A DNA stretch of 7,262 bases from JALTDM01 sp964421355 (GCA_964421355.1 CAYQWX010000081.1:1-7262), one strand, 5' to 3'. Positions 1 to 6,730 are shown, numbered from the stretch's first letter. A program made the numbers and translations. Notes: generated from the sequence alone by a model not told the origin.

Positions 1-768
1 CGAGTAATCATTGGACGAAGAATTGTTGACAATGTGCAAAGCCGGTACATTGCCCGAAACCAGTGTAAATTTGGCATCGGATAATCCCGTAGTACCAACT
101 GCCAACCTACCTTCTTTGGTAAATGTGGCAACGGTTTGATTATTGGTAGCAATAGACAAGTTACCCTCTTCTTTCAAATTAAGGGACACATTGTGGTTGG
201 TCAGACCGATTACAAACCCGTCATTGGACCCTGTACCTGTGGCAGCATTAGTTAGTTGAATGGCGGCATACGAGTAATGTAGGATTGGTTGTGTCAAACT
301 TGATTTGTTCGTAATTATTTCATTATTATTATTTATTGCCAGATCATGATGCTCATTGCTGTGAATGTGCAAAGTGCTTTGTGGAGTCATAATTCCGATA
401 CCGACTTTCCCGTCTGCCGTTATTATAGCTCTGTCCGTAGCATTGGTAGCAAATTTCAGAAAACTATTTTCCTGCTGGTTGATGATGACGCCCAGTCCGT
501 TGTTTTCGCCATTAAGACCTATTTTTAACCCGTTGTTTGGTCCTATTGTTCCGTTTGATGCGGTGGTTTTGTTTGTGATTTGCAAGTATGCCGTCCCGTT
601 TGTTATAGGGTTGGAAATATGGAGATAATTTTGTGGCATATCCGAAGAGCCTATCATAATCTTGTGCAGGTGAAACAAATTACCATTGTATGAAGTATCA
701 GCATGTCCTATAGGCATAAGTTGTTGTGAAAAAACTTTAGAAATGCCGAACAATAAGAAAAACATCAT
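1..768 (-). CDS. Secreted fibre-like repeat protein with VGIG motif (partial, C-terminus outside window)
   Basis: An open frame of 256 codons runs from the ATG at 768 to the window edge. The first residues, MMFFLLFGISKVFSQQ, form a hydrophobic signal-peptide core with a plausible cleavage site near SQQ, but no basic residue precedes the core. The mature part is rich in Asn, Thr, Gly and Ser. It contains GKVGIGIMTPQSTLHI (about residues 120-135), a form of the 'VGIGTxxPxxxLxV' motif common in Bacteroidota surface and phage-tail-fibre-like proteins, and a degenerate second copy near residues 220-236. I infer an exported, beta-rich, extended protein; its ligand or role is unknown. The start is uncertain: the frame is closed by a TGA at 799-801, and the better-placed ATG at 802 is out of frame because of the heptamer repeat. 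GC content looks higher than in the other genes (27 of 60 bases at 61-120, against 15 of 60 at 2101-2160). The 5' end may therefore be in a phase-off state, or the gene may be newly acquired. Confidence 0.8.
   Translation of the reverse strand, partial: MMFFLLFGISKVFSQQLMPIGHADTSYNGNLFHLHKIMIGSSDMPQNYLHISNPITNGTAYLQITNKTTASNGTIGPNNGLKIGLNGENNGLGVIINQQENSFLKFATNATDRAIITADGKVGIGIMTPQSTLHIHSNEHHDLAINNNNEIITNKSSLTQPILHYSYAAIQLTNAATGTGSNDGFVIGLTNHNVSLNLKEEGNLSIATNNQTVATFTKEGRLAVGTTGLSDAKFTLVSGNVPALHIVNNSSSNDYS
52..585 (-). repeat. Two diverged internal protein repeats of about 70-75 residues in the fibre-like gene
   Basis: Residues about 62-137 and 170-239 of the minus-strand protein align by eye. 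LQITN matches IQLTN, then NNGLKIGL matches NDGFVIGL, FATNATDRAIITADGKVGIG matches IATNNQTVATFTKEGRLAVG, and TPQSTLHIHS matches LSDAKFTLVS. The second copy is several residues shorter. A third unit seems to begin at ALHIVNN just before the window edge. The repeats are diverged at the DNA level, so this is an old protein-domain duplication and not a recombining DNA repeat. Confidence 0.65.
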
Positions 769-769
769 T

Positions 770-797
770 GCGAATTGCGAATTGCGAATTGCGAATT
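770..797. repeat. Heptanucleotide tandem repeat, (GCGAATT)x4
   Basis: Four perfect GCGAATT units are followed by TT and preceded by ATT, so a partial copy is also present. The unit length is not a multiple of three. On the minus strand the repeat lies between the ATG at 802 and the signal-peptide ATG pair at 768 and 765. Each gain or loss of one unit changes which frame the ATG at 802 feeds. The 34-nt distance with four units becomes 27 nt (in frame) with three and 48 nt (in frame) with six. Confidence 0.9.
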
Positions 798-819
798 TTC
801 ATAATTAAACTTTTTAGTA

Positions 820-827
820 CAAAATTC
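820..827 (-). promoter_or_regulatory. Promoter-like -7 box GAATTTTG for the fibre-like gene
   Basis: The minus-strand sequence GAATTTTG matches the Bacteroidota -7 consensus TAnnTTTG at five of six fixed positions. Its final G is 18 nt from the ATG at 802. The clear boxes elsewhere in the window lie 19 and 22 nt from their ATGs, so the spacing favours 802 as the intended start. I see no convincing -33 TTTG. Confidence 0.45.
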
Positions 828-958
828 GGAAAAATTTTTGAAGCATAAAAATTTTTTTATAGTTGATTTAATAAAAGCCAAAAGCAGGGAGAAAAATCAA
901 ATTATTGATTACCAATCTTCTATCTTCATCTTGAAATTGTTTGAGATGTAATTGATAT

Positions 959-972
959 TATTACATGTAATA
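959..972. promoter_or_regulatory. Perfect 14-bp palindrome TATTACATGTAATA, possible operator
   Basis: The sequence equals its own reverse complement over 14 bases and lies in the spacer, about 130-140 bp upstream of the fibre gene's promoter-like box and a similar distance upstream of the first tRNA promoter. A dimeric regulator could bind it. AT-rich DNA also produces such palindromes by chance, and no matching regulator is encoded in the window. Confidence 0.25.
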
Positions 973-1021
973 CAAAGCAAACTGCTATGCTTCAGTGGGT
1001 TTATCTTATAATCCTTATTAA

Positions 1022-1049
1022 ACATAAAAAATTAAAAAATTTTTTATGT
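1022..1049. other. Long AT hairpin: 12-bp perfect stem, 4-nt loop
   Basis: ACATAAAAAATT at 1022-1033 pairs without mismatch with AATTTTTTATGT at 1038-1049 around an AAAA loop. Both strands would form it. It has almost no GC pairs, so it is a weak candidate for an ordinary intrinsic terminator. It could instead be a bidirectional terminator or insulator between the divergent genes, a cruciform-prone site, or chance in AT-rich DNA. Confidence 0.35.
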
Positions 1050-1087
1050 AAACACCTCACACCTGTTATTATTTTTATAAAAAGCAT

Positions 1088-1095
1088 TATTTTTG
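1088..1095 (+). promoter_or_regulatory. Promoter -7 box TATTTTTG for the first tRNA-Leu
   Basis: A perfect match to the Bacteroidota -7 consensus TAnnTTTG, with its final G 21 nt before the first base of the tRNA. No clear -33 TTTG is present; the upstream sequence is only T-rich. Confidence 0.6.
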
Positions 1096-1115
1096 CAACG
1101 CTCTTTAATTGGTAA

Positions 1116-1199
1116 GCCCGGGTGGCGGAATTGGTAGACGCGCATGATTCAGGGTCATGTGTTCGTAAGAACGTGCAGGTTCGATTCCTGTCCCGGGCA
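1116..1199 (+). tRNA. tRNA-Leu (anticodon CAG)
   Basis: Acceptor GCCCGGG (1116-1122) pairs with CCCGGGC (1192-1198), with discriminator A at 1199 and no encoded CCA. The D stem is GCG/CGC. The anticodon stem CATGA/TCATG encloses loop TTCAGGG, giving anticodon CAG (1150-1152), which reads CUG. A long variable arm with stem GTTC/GAAC, typical of class II leucine tRNAs, precedes a T arm with loop TTCGATT. The length is 84 nt. The next tRNA gene follows after 52 bp. Confidence 0.97.
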
Positions 1200-1219
1200 T
1201 TTATATAAAAGAAAATTAT

Positions 1220-1227
1220 TATTTTTG
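1220..1227 (+). promoter_or_regulatory. Promoter -7 box TATTTTTG for the second tRNA-Leu
   Basis: The same octamer as before the first tRNA, again a perfect TAnnTTTG match, ends 25 nt before the second tRNA. Its presence in the short spacer suggests the second tRNA can be transcribed independently of the first. Confidence 0.55.
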
Positions 1228-1251
1228 TGCCGCAAAAATTAGTTTATCAAA

Positions 1252-1336
1252 GCCCGGATGGCGGAACTGGTAGACGCGCATGGTTGAGGGCCATGTGACC
1301 GTTTAGGTCGTGCAGGTTCGATTCCTGTTCCGGGCA
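1252..1336 (+). tRNA. tRNA-Leu (anticodon GAG)
   Basis: Acceptor GCCCGGA (1252-1258) pairs with TCCGGGC (1329-1335), with discriminator A at 1336 and no encoded CCA. The anticodon stem CATGG/CCATG encloses TTGAGGG, giving anticodon GAG (1286-1288), which reads CUC and CUU. The long variable arm has stem GACC/GGTC and the T loop is TTCGATT. The length is 85 nt. It closely resembles the preceding tRNA apart from the wobble base, compensated stem changes and the variable arm, as expected of an old tandem duplication. A T-rich tract at 1337-1356 may end transcription. Confidence 0.97.
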
Positions 1337-1382
1337 TTTTTCTTTCCTCTTTTTTTCAAAAATAACCTATCTAATAAATAAG

Positions 1383-1390
1383 TATCTTTG
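1383..1390 (+). promoter_or_regulatory. Promoter -7 box TATCTTTG for the flavin-reductase-like gene
   Basis: A perfect TAnnTTTG match whose final G is 22 nt before the ATG at 1412, implying a very short leader. The TTG at 1388-1390, which could be taken as a start codon in the same frame, is part of this box and would lie upstream of the transcript. No clear -33 TTTG was found. Confidence 0.6.
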
Positions 1391-1411
1391 CCAATAAAAT
1401 ACATTTGTATT

Positions 1412-1993
1412 ATGAAAATAAATTTTAATGACATTGCTATACCCGATAGATATAAAATAATGTCTCAAACTATAGTGCCTCGTCCAATTGCATGGATTGT
1501 AACCCAAAACAAAGAGGGAATAATAAATATTGCACCGTTTAGTTATTTTAACGCATTGAGTTCAGAACCACCTACACTAATTGTATCAATAGGACACAAA
1601 AAAGATGGTACGCCCAAAGATACTTTACAAAATATTCGCAATACACATAAAGCAACTATTTGCCTAACTCCTCCACATTTATTAGAAAAAATGTTTCAAT
1701 CATCTGAAGCATTACCGCATAATCAAAGTGAAAAAGAAAAATTTGGTATTGAAACACAAATCTTTCTTAACGATTATCCTCCAATGATAGAAGGAGTAGA
1801 AACAGCTTATTTTTGCGACTTTTTTCAAGAAATAAACATAGGTGGTAAAACTGTTCCAATAATAATGAAAATAAATACTGTCTATTTAGATGAAAAAATA
1901 ATAACTAATAAAGAAAGATGGCATATAGAAGCTAAAGCTGTAGGACGCATAGGAAAATGGTTTGCAACGGATTATGAAATAATAAAACTCTAA
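1412..1993 (+). CDS. Flavin reductase family protein (FMN-binding split barrel)
   Basis: A 193-residue cytosolic protein with no signal peptide or membrane segment. It has the flavin-reductase-like (DIM6/NTAB, COG1853) pattern. IVPRPIAWIVTQNKEG (21-36) and NIAPFSYFN (39-47) form the usual flavin-contacting region. PPTLIVSIG (53-61) is a core strand, KDGTPKDTLQNI (64-75) is the characteristic loop, and GRIGKWFATDYE (178-189) is the C-terminal motif. The length fits one complete domain. Family members bind FMN and reduce free flavin or act as small oxidoreductases; the substrate cannot be told here. I chose ATG 1412 because an earlier in-frame TTG lies inside the -7 box. No Shine-Dalgarno is visible. 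The M1 peptidase gene follows after 11 bp and is probably co-transcribed, although the two functions have no obvious link. Confidence 0.9.
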   Translation: MKINFNDIAIPDRYKIMSQTIVPRPIAWIVTQNKEGIINIAPFSYFNALSSEPPTLIVSIGHKKDGTPKDTLQNIRNTHKATICLTPPHLLEKMFQSSEALPHNQSEKEKFGIETQIFLNDYPPMIEGVETAYFCDFFQEINIGGKTVPIIMKINTVYLDEKIITNKERWHIEAKAVGRIGKWFATDYEIIKL

Positions 1994-2004
1994 ATTGTTA
2001 AACA

Positions 2005-4971
2005 ATGAAAAAATTATTTGCTCTTTTGATTATTTTCTTAAATATATTTTTGACCTATGGGCAAGAAAAACCATATTTTCAACAAAGAGTCAATTATAAG
2101 ATAAATGCAAAATATTACCCATCAAAACAAATATTAAGAGCTCACGAAACTATTACATATCATAATCAATCTCCTGATACTCTCTATTTTATATACTTTC
2201 ACATTTGGGCTAACGCTTATAAAAATCCTCATACTCCATACGGCAAGCAAACCGTAAAAAATGAGCAATTGCTTTTTCACTTTTTACCCGACAGCCAAAG
2301 AGGATATTGTGATAGTTTACACTTTATGGTAAATGGCAAAAAAGTAAAAATAACAACGATAGATAAATATGGAGAGATTGTAAAACTAAATCTAAATAAA
2401 CCGTTATTGCCTGGAGATAGCATAATTATAAATACTCCATTCAAGGTAAAAATGCCGCTTCTTACTTCCCGTATGGGAATATGGCAAAATAACAAATTGA
2501 TTGCATTTACACAGTGGTACCCCAAACCGGCAGTATATGACCGCTTTGGATGGCATTATTTTCCTTATTTGGATATGGGAGAATTTTATTCCGAATATGG
2601 AAGTTTCGATGTTACCATATCTGTTCCTCAACCATATATTGTAGCCGCTACCGGCAACTTACTTTCACGTCAGGAATACAACATTTATAAACAAATGGCA
2701 AAAGATGCTTCAAAAGGTAAAACTCCCAAGTATCCTGTTTCGTGTTCTACTTGCTATAAAACACTACATTATACCGAACACAATATACATGATTTTGCTT
2801 GGTTTATATCACAGGAATTTGTTCCTCGCACAGACACACTGCATTTAAAAAATGGACATATTGTGGAAATATGGACATTTGACCCTCGCAAATACGATGA
2901 CTATTGGAAAGATACTTTTCTAAAATATGCCAAAAGAAGTGTGAAATATCTATCCGAATGGAATTATCCATATCCTTATAACACTTGCAAAGTAGTATTT
3001 GGCGGAACAACGGGAGGTGGTATGGAATACCCTACAATTACTATAATAGATGCTCCTCCTCTGCCAAGTGAAAATTACAAACCCGATAGTGCAAGTTATG
3101 ACGAAGTAATATGCCACGAAATAGGGCATAATTGGTTTTATGGAATACTTGGATTTAACGAGCGTGAACATCCTTTTATGGACGAAGGAATAAATACTTC
3201 CAACCAATACCGCTATATGTTGAAAATGTATTCGGGAAAAAATTTGTTTATAGACACTTATGGCATACCGTTTCTTGCTCGCAAATTGCATAATTATAAT
3301 TACATAGAATCAAATATGCTAATATCAAATCTTATAACAGCATTTGGTTCTAATATTCCTATAAACTCCTCTTCCACTCAATTTTCTCCTGTTTCATATT
3401 TTTTAGAAGTGTATAATAAAACAGCATATTTATTTTCACAATTAAGAAACTATCTTGGCGATTCATTATATGATGCCTCAATGCACAATCTTTTTAAAGA
3501 AAAAGCATATACTCATCCTTACCCCGAGGACATAAAGCAAAGTTTTGAAAAAACAACAGGAATGGATTTGTCTTGGTTTTTTGATGATATGCTAAACACA
3601 CCTTATGCACAAGACTATAAATTGAAGAAAATAAAAAATAAAGACACTATTTCTGTCTTTGTAATAAAAAAGAAAGAAGAAATTTCTTCTCCTGTAAGTA
3701 TCGGTAAATTTTATAACAATGGCTTCAAAATACAGGTTCCTACCGAAACAGCTCTTACTGCACACAAGCAAGTAATTACTTTCTCAATGAAACTTCCTGT
3801 TTTTTTGCAATCATATGCACAAAAATTACAAAAATATTACATATATCCAGGATTTGCCGAAATGCCTTGGGCAAACAATAATTATTATCCGCACAAACTT
3901 TTTAAACGCAAAGCTCCACTAAAAATAGAACCTCTATTTTCCGTGCAAGATCCTGACCATAGATATTTAAACTATTTTCCACTTCTTTTTTACGGCACAG
4001 ACAAGGGAATGCTTGCAGGTATTGCTCTTTATAATTCTTCGTTATTTTTCAAAAAGTGGCAATTTTTACTTATACCATTTACAAATCTGTCAAAGGGGAC
4101 TTTTATGTCGGGTTATGGAAAATTAGACAGGTATTTTTTTACAAGAAAAATCAAGAATATCACTTATCTGAGATTAAGATTAACCGCATCTTCATTTAGA
4201 ATGCCATACTCTCACAATTTCAATTTTCAGAAATACAATGTACAAATAGCAGTAAAAATTAAAAATAAATATCGTTTTGCCAAACAATATGTTATGATAA
4301 AAAATAACAACATTTATACTACCGATTTATTATCGTATTTACTTGACACAATAAAAATGTCATACTACAATATTACTTCTACCGAATACACAAACTTTAA
4401 TCCTCTAACTCCAATTTATGCAAAAATAGACATTGAAAATGGTAAAAATTACTCAAAAATATATGGTAGTGCTGACTTATATTGGCGTTATGATAAGCAC
4501 AAACATTACATAGCATTACATTTGTTTGGTGGAACTTTTTTATACAATAAAACAAATAATCCTCTGCTGAATTTTAGGCTAAACGGCATAACACCATTTA
4601 CAGATTATACTTATTCTCAGTGGTTTATATCTAAAAATTCAAGAACACAGCATGGCTCTATATTTGCTTACCCGTCACCATTTCAATCTCCACACAACAT
4701 TGTATCATCAACCGTAGAAGCATCTTCTCCATTAAGGCTTATTTCTGCTTATTTTTCCATATCCAAACTACCAGAATATGATAATATTTTTTATGAAGCA
4801 GGAATAAATTTTAATATCTGGAAAGATGCAATTCATTTAACCATACCTCTAATAACATCTGACAATATTCATCAAACACTAACTAAAAATATTTATTTGT
4901 CCGTGTTTTTTGATATAAATAAATTAGACCCGTTTAGGAACTACGAAGAAGCAATGACAGTAAGGTTTTAG
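2005..4971 (+). CDS. Secreted M1-family zinc metallopeptidase with C-terminal barrel-like region
   Basis: The 988-residue protein starts with a signal peptide (MKKLFALLIIFLNIFLTYG, then QEK). The catalytic part carries HEIGH at 371-375, followed after 18 residues by Glu394. This is the HExxH-x18-E zinc site of M1 aminopeptidases, with Glu372 as general base. GGGMEYP (337-343) corresponds to the GxMEN substrate-binding motif with Tyr in place of Asn, and Tyr470 in EVYNKTAY is the likely transition-state tyrosine. The peptidase part ends near residue 540. About 450 residues follow; from about 657 they show many amphipathic strands (such as TYLRLRLTAS and HYIALHLFGG) and the chain ends in Phe (TVRF). 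I infer an outer-membrane beta-barrel anchor, which would place the peptidase in the periplasm or on the surface. The likely role is trimming peptides from the N-terminus; the substrate is unknown. The start is clear, and all recognised catalytic residues are present. Confidence 0.9.
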   Translation: MKKLFALLIIFLNIFLTYGQEKPYFQQRVNYKINAKYYPSKQILRAHETITYHNQSPDTLYFIYFHIWANAYKNPHTPYGKQTVKNEQLLFHFLPDSQRGYCDSLHFMVNGKKVKITTIDKYGEIVKLNLNKPLLPGDSIIINTPFKVKMPLLTSRMGIWQNNKLIAFTQWYPKPAVYDRFGWHYFPYLDMGEFYSEYGSFDVTISVPQPYIVAATGNLLSRQEYNIYKQMAKDASKGKTPKYPVSCSTCYKTLHYTEHNIHDFAWFISQEFVPRTDTLHLKNGHIVEIWTFDPRKYDDYWKDTFLKYAKRSVKYLSEWNYPYPYNTCKVVFGGTTGGGMEYPTITIIDAPPLPSENYKPDSASYDEVICHEIGHNWFYGILGFNEREHPFMDEGINTSNQYRYMLKMYSGKNLFIDTYGIPFLARKLHNYNYIESNMLISNLITAFGSNIPINSSSTQFSPVSYFLEVYNKTAYLFSQLRNYLGDSLYDASMHNLFKEKAYTHPYPEDIKQSFEKTTGMDLSWFFDDMLNTPYAQDYKLKKIKNKDTISVFVIKKKEEISSPVSIGKFYNNGFKIQVPTETALTAHKQVITFSMKLPVFLQSYAQKLQKYYIYPGFAEMPWANNNYYPHKLFKRKAPLKIEPLFSVQDPDHRYLNYFPLLFYGTDKGMLAGIALYNSSLFFKKWQFLLIPFTNLSKGTFMSGYGKLDRYFFTRKIKNITYLRLRLTASSFRMPYSHNFNFQKYNVQIAVKIKNKYRFAKQYVMIKNNNIYTTDLLSYLLDTIKMSYYNITSTEYTNFNPLTPIYAKIDIENGKNYSKIYGSADLYWRYDKHKHYIALHLFGGTFLYNKTNNPLLNFRLNGITPFTDYTYSQWFISKNSRTQHGSIFAYPSPFQSPHNIVSSTVEASSPLRLISAYFSISKLPEYDNIFYEAGINFNIWKDAIHLTIPLITSDNIHQTLTKNIYLSVFFDINKLDPFRNYEEAMTVRF

Positions 4972-4978
4972 GAGTAAA

Positions 4979-6730
4979 TTATTGTGCTACTTTTTTTACA
5001 AACTTATAAGTAACACCAAAAGATAAAATACTTACAAACGTAAGAACAAAGAAGGAATTATAATCTTTGAACAATAATTTACCAATAGCAAACAGCAGAG
5101 AATATGCTCCTATCACAGCAGAAATCCAATTTATGAAATTATAATACATTACACTATTTGATGGTGGAGCTATATTGTATTTTTCATAAACAGGTATCCA
5201 CCAGCCGCCTGGACGTACTTTTTTTACAAATTCGTATAAATGTTGGTCTTTTGTAGGAGGAGTTGCATACATTACTATTATCCACCCGATAGTGGTTAAT
5301 CCTACAGTAAAAAAATAACTCGCGGGAAACTCCAAATGAATGATAAATTTTGAAATGGCATAAAAAATAAAAGGGAAAAATGTTGCACTTATTTCTGCCC
5401 AAATATTTATTCTCCACCAATACCACCGTAAAATGAGAACAAGTCCCAGACCAGCTCCTGTTTCAAGCAAGAATTTCCAAACTCCTGATATAGAAGTGAC
5501 TAATGTGGTAACATAAGCACTCAATAGCATTATCCCAACAGTAAATACTCGGCTAAAAAATACTTGTTTACTATTATTATTGCTTATTTTCTTAAAAACA
5601 GGCAATAGAAAATCATTTACTAAATAACTTGCACCCCAATTCAAATGTGTAGATATGGTACTCATGTATGCGGCAAATATAGATACTAACAATAACCCTT
5701 TTACTCCGGCAGGCAAAAAATCCTTTATCGCCAATATATAGCCTATTCTTTTTTGGTCAGCTGCAAGGTCGGGATAAAGAACTATGGTTGCTAATGCTAC
5801 GATAATCCAAGGCCAAGGTCTTACTATATAATGAAATATTTGAAAAAACAAAGTTGCCAGGAAAGAATCTTTTTCAGTTTTTGTGCTCATCATACGCTGT
5901 GCAACATATCCTCCACCTCCCGGTTCTGCTCCGGGGTACCAACTTGCCCACCACTGGATACCTATATATGCTAACAATGCTCCAATACTTATACTCATAG
6001 TAGTTCCTATTGATGAAACATTATTACTAATATGAGGTAAAAAGTCAGTACTGCCTGTAGGCAACTTTGCAATTAACCCGTTCATGCCTCCTATTTTGCT
6101 GGAATGAACTACAAAATAAGCCAACACTATAGAGCCTGATATGGCAATTACAAATTGTATCATATCCAATATGGCAACACCCAGCAATCCTGATAATGAA
6201 GAATAAAAAGCGGTAATAAGCATAGCACCAAATACATACCAAAAAACCTCACTATCACTTATCCCGAAAAATACTTGCAATATTGAAATCAGAGCAAGAT
6301 TTACCCACGCCATAATTAAAGTATTGATAAATAAACCTAAATAAAGAGACTTAAAATACCTTAAAAACTTTGCAGCTTTGCCTTCGTAGCGTATAGCAAC
6401 AAATTCTATCTCGGTAAGAATTCCTGCACGTCTCCACAATCTTGCAAAAAAGAAGGTGGTAAGCATACCTCCTATCAAAAAATTCCACCACAACCAGTTA
6501 CCTGATATACCCTTTTGATTTACAAGTTCGGTAACTGCCAAAGGTGTGTCGGCAGCAAAGGTAGTGGCTACCATAGATAATCCTGCCACATACCAAGGTA
6601 ATGACCTGCCTCCCAAAAAAAATCCTGCGATATCCTTTGATGCTTTACCTTTGTAAAAAAAGCCAATAATTAATGACAGTATAAAATATAAAACTATAAT
6701 CCAATAATCAATACCACTTAAATATGCCAT
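4979..6730 (-). CDS. Sodium:solute symporter (SSS/SLC5-like family)
   Basis: A 583-residue inner-membrane protein with about 14-15 hydrophobic segments and no cleaved signal. Family features are FFLGGRSLPWYVAGLSM (37-53), LTEIEFVAIRYEG (105-117), WYPGAEPGGGGYVAQRM (264-280) and AAYMSTISTHLN (353-364). By my recalled alignment with the Vibrio galactose transporter, Ala354, Ser357 and Thr358 fall at the Na2 sodium site, so sodium coupling is plausible. The substrate cannot be inferred: the family carries sugars, amino acids, carboxylates and vitamins, and no catabolic genes are nearby. A hydrophilic stretch near 490-525 (PPTKDQHLYEFVKKVRPGGW) precedes the final helices. The ATG overlaps the upstream stop codon as TAATG and has a Shine-Dalgarno-like AGAGGA, unusual in this window, so translation is probably coupled to the small membrane protein. 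The stop lies 7 bp from the convergent peptidase gene, with no terminator between. Confidence 0.92.
   Translation of the reverse strand: MAYLSGIDYWIIVLYFILSLIIGFFYKGKASKDIAGFFLGGRSLPWYVAGLSMVATTFAADTPLAVTELVNQKGISGNWLWWNFLIGGMLTTFFFARLWRRAGILTEIEFVAIRYEGKAAKFLRYFKSLYLGLFINTLIMAWVNLALISILQVFFGISDSEVFWYVFGAMLITAFYSSLSGLLGVAILDMIQFVIAISGSIVLAYFVVHSSKIGGMNGLIAKLPTGSTDFLPHISNNVSSIGTTMSISIGALLAYIGIQWWASWYPGAEPGGGGYVAQRMMSTKTEKDSFLATLFFQIFHYIVRPWPWIIVALATIVLYPDLAADQKRIGYILAIKDFLPAGVKGLLLVSIFAAYMSTISTHLNWGASYLVNDFLLPVFKKISNNNSKQVFFSRVFTVGIMLLSAYVTTLVTSISGVWKFLLETGAGLGLVLILRWYWWRINIWAEISATFFPFIFYAISKFIIHLEFPASYFFTVGLTTIGWIIVMYATPPTKDQHLYEFVKKVRPGGWWIPVYEKYNIAPPSNSVMYYNFINWISAVIGAYSLLFAIGKLLFKDYNSFFVLTFVSILSFGVTYKFVKKVAQ

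Larger units (their letters stand above)
828..1087. other. Noncoding AT-rich spacer between the divergent fibre-like gene and the tRNA genes
   Basis: I see no credible coding frame on either strand. The part nearest the fibre-like gene holds two AAAAATTTTT tracts about 17 bp apart (830-839 and 847-856), which may bend the DNA. The rest contains a perfect 14-bp palindrome at 959-972 and a long AT hairpin at 1022-1049, both listed separately. No tRNA, riboswitch or mobile-element end was recognised here. Confidence 0.6.

Noticed and set aside
346..628. Two overlapping plus-strand open frames of 60 and 87 codons
   Set aside because: They lie opposite the fibre-like gene, whose minus-strand frame has signal-peptide and VGIG features. 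The plus-strand products show no recognisable domain.
770..797. Heptamer run as a CRISPR array or insertion-sequence end
   Set aside because: The units are directly adjacent with no spacers, far too short for CRISPR repeats, and there are no inverted ends or transposase.
1116..1336. tRNA genes as an integration site for a mobile element
   Set aside because: Neither tRNA 3' end is repeated elsewhere in the window apart from the similarity between the two tRNAs, and no integrase is present.
1337..1357. Intrinsic terminator after the second tRNA
   Set aside because: Only a T-rich tract is present. I could not find an independent GC hairpin before it, so I did not list it as a terminator.
2277..3291. 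Several minus-strand open frames of 68-113 codons inside the peptidase gene
   Set aside because: They are antisense to a gene with an intact zinc site and show no motifs or plausible start context; they are shadows of a long frame.
5184..6242. Minus-strand frames of 80 and 65 codons inside the symporter gene
   Set aside because: Same strand but another frame of a well-supported transporter; rich in Cys, Tyr and Arg with no domain features.
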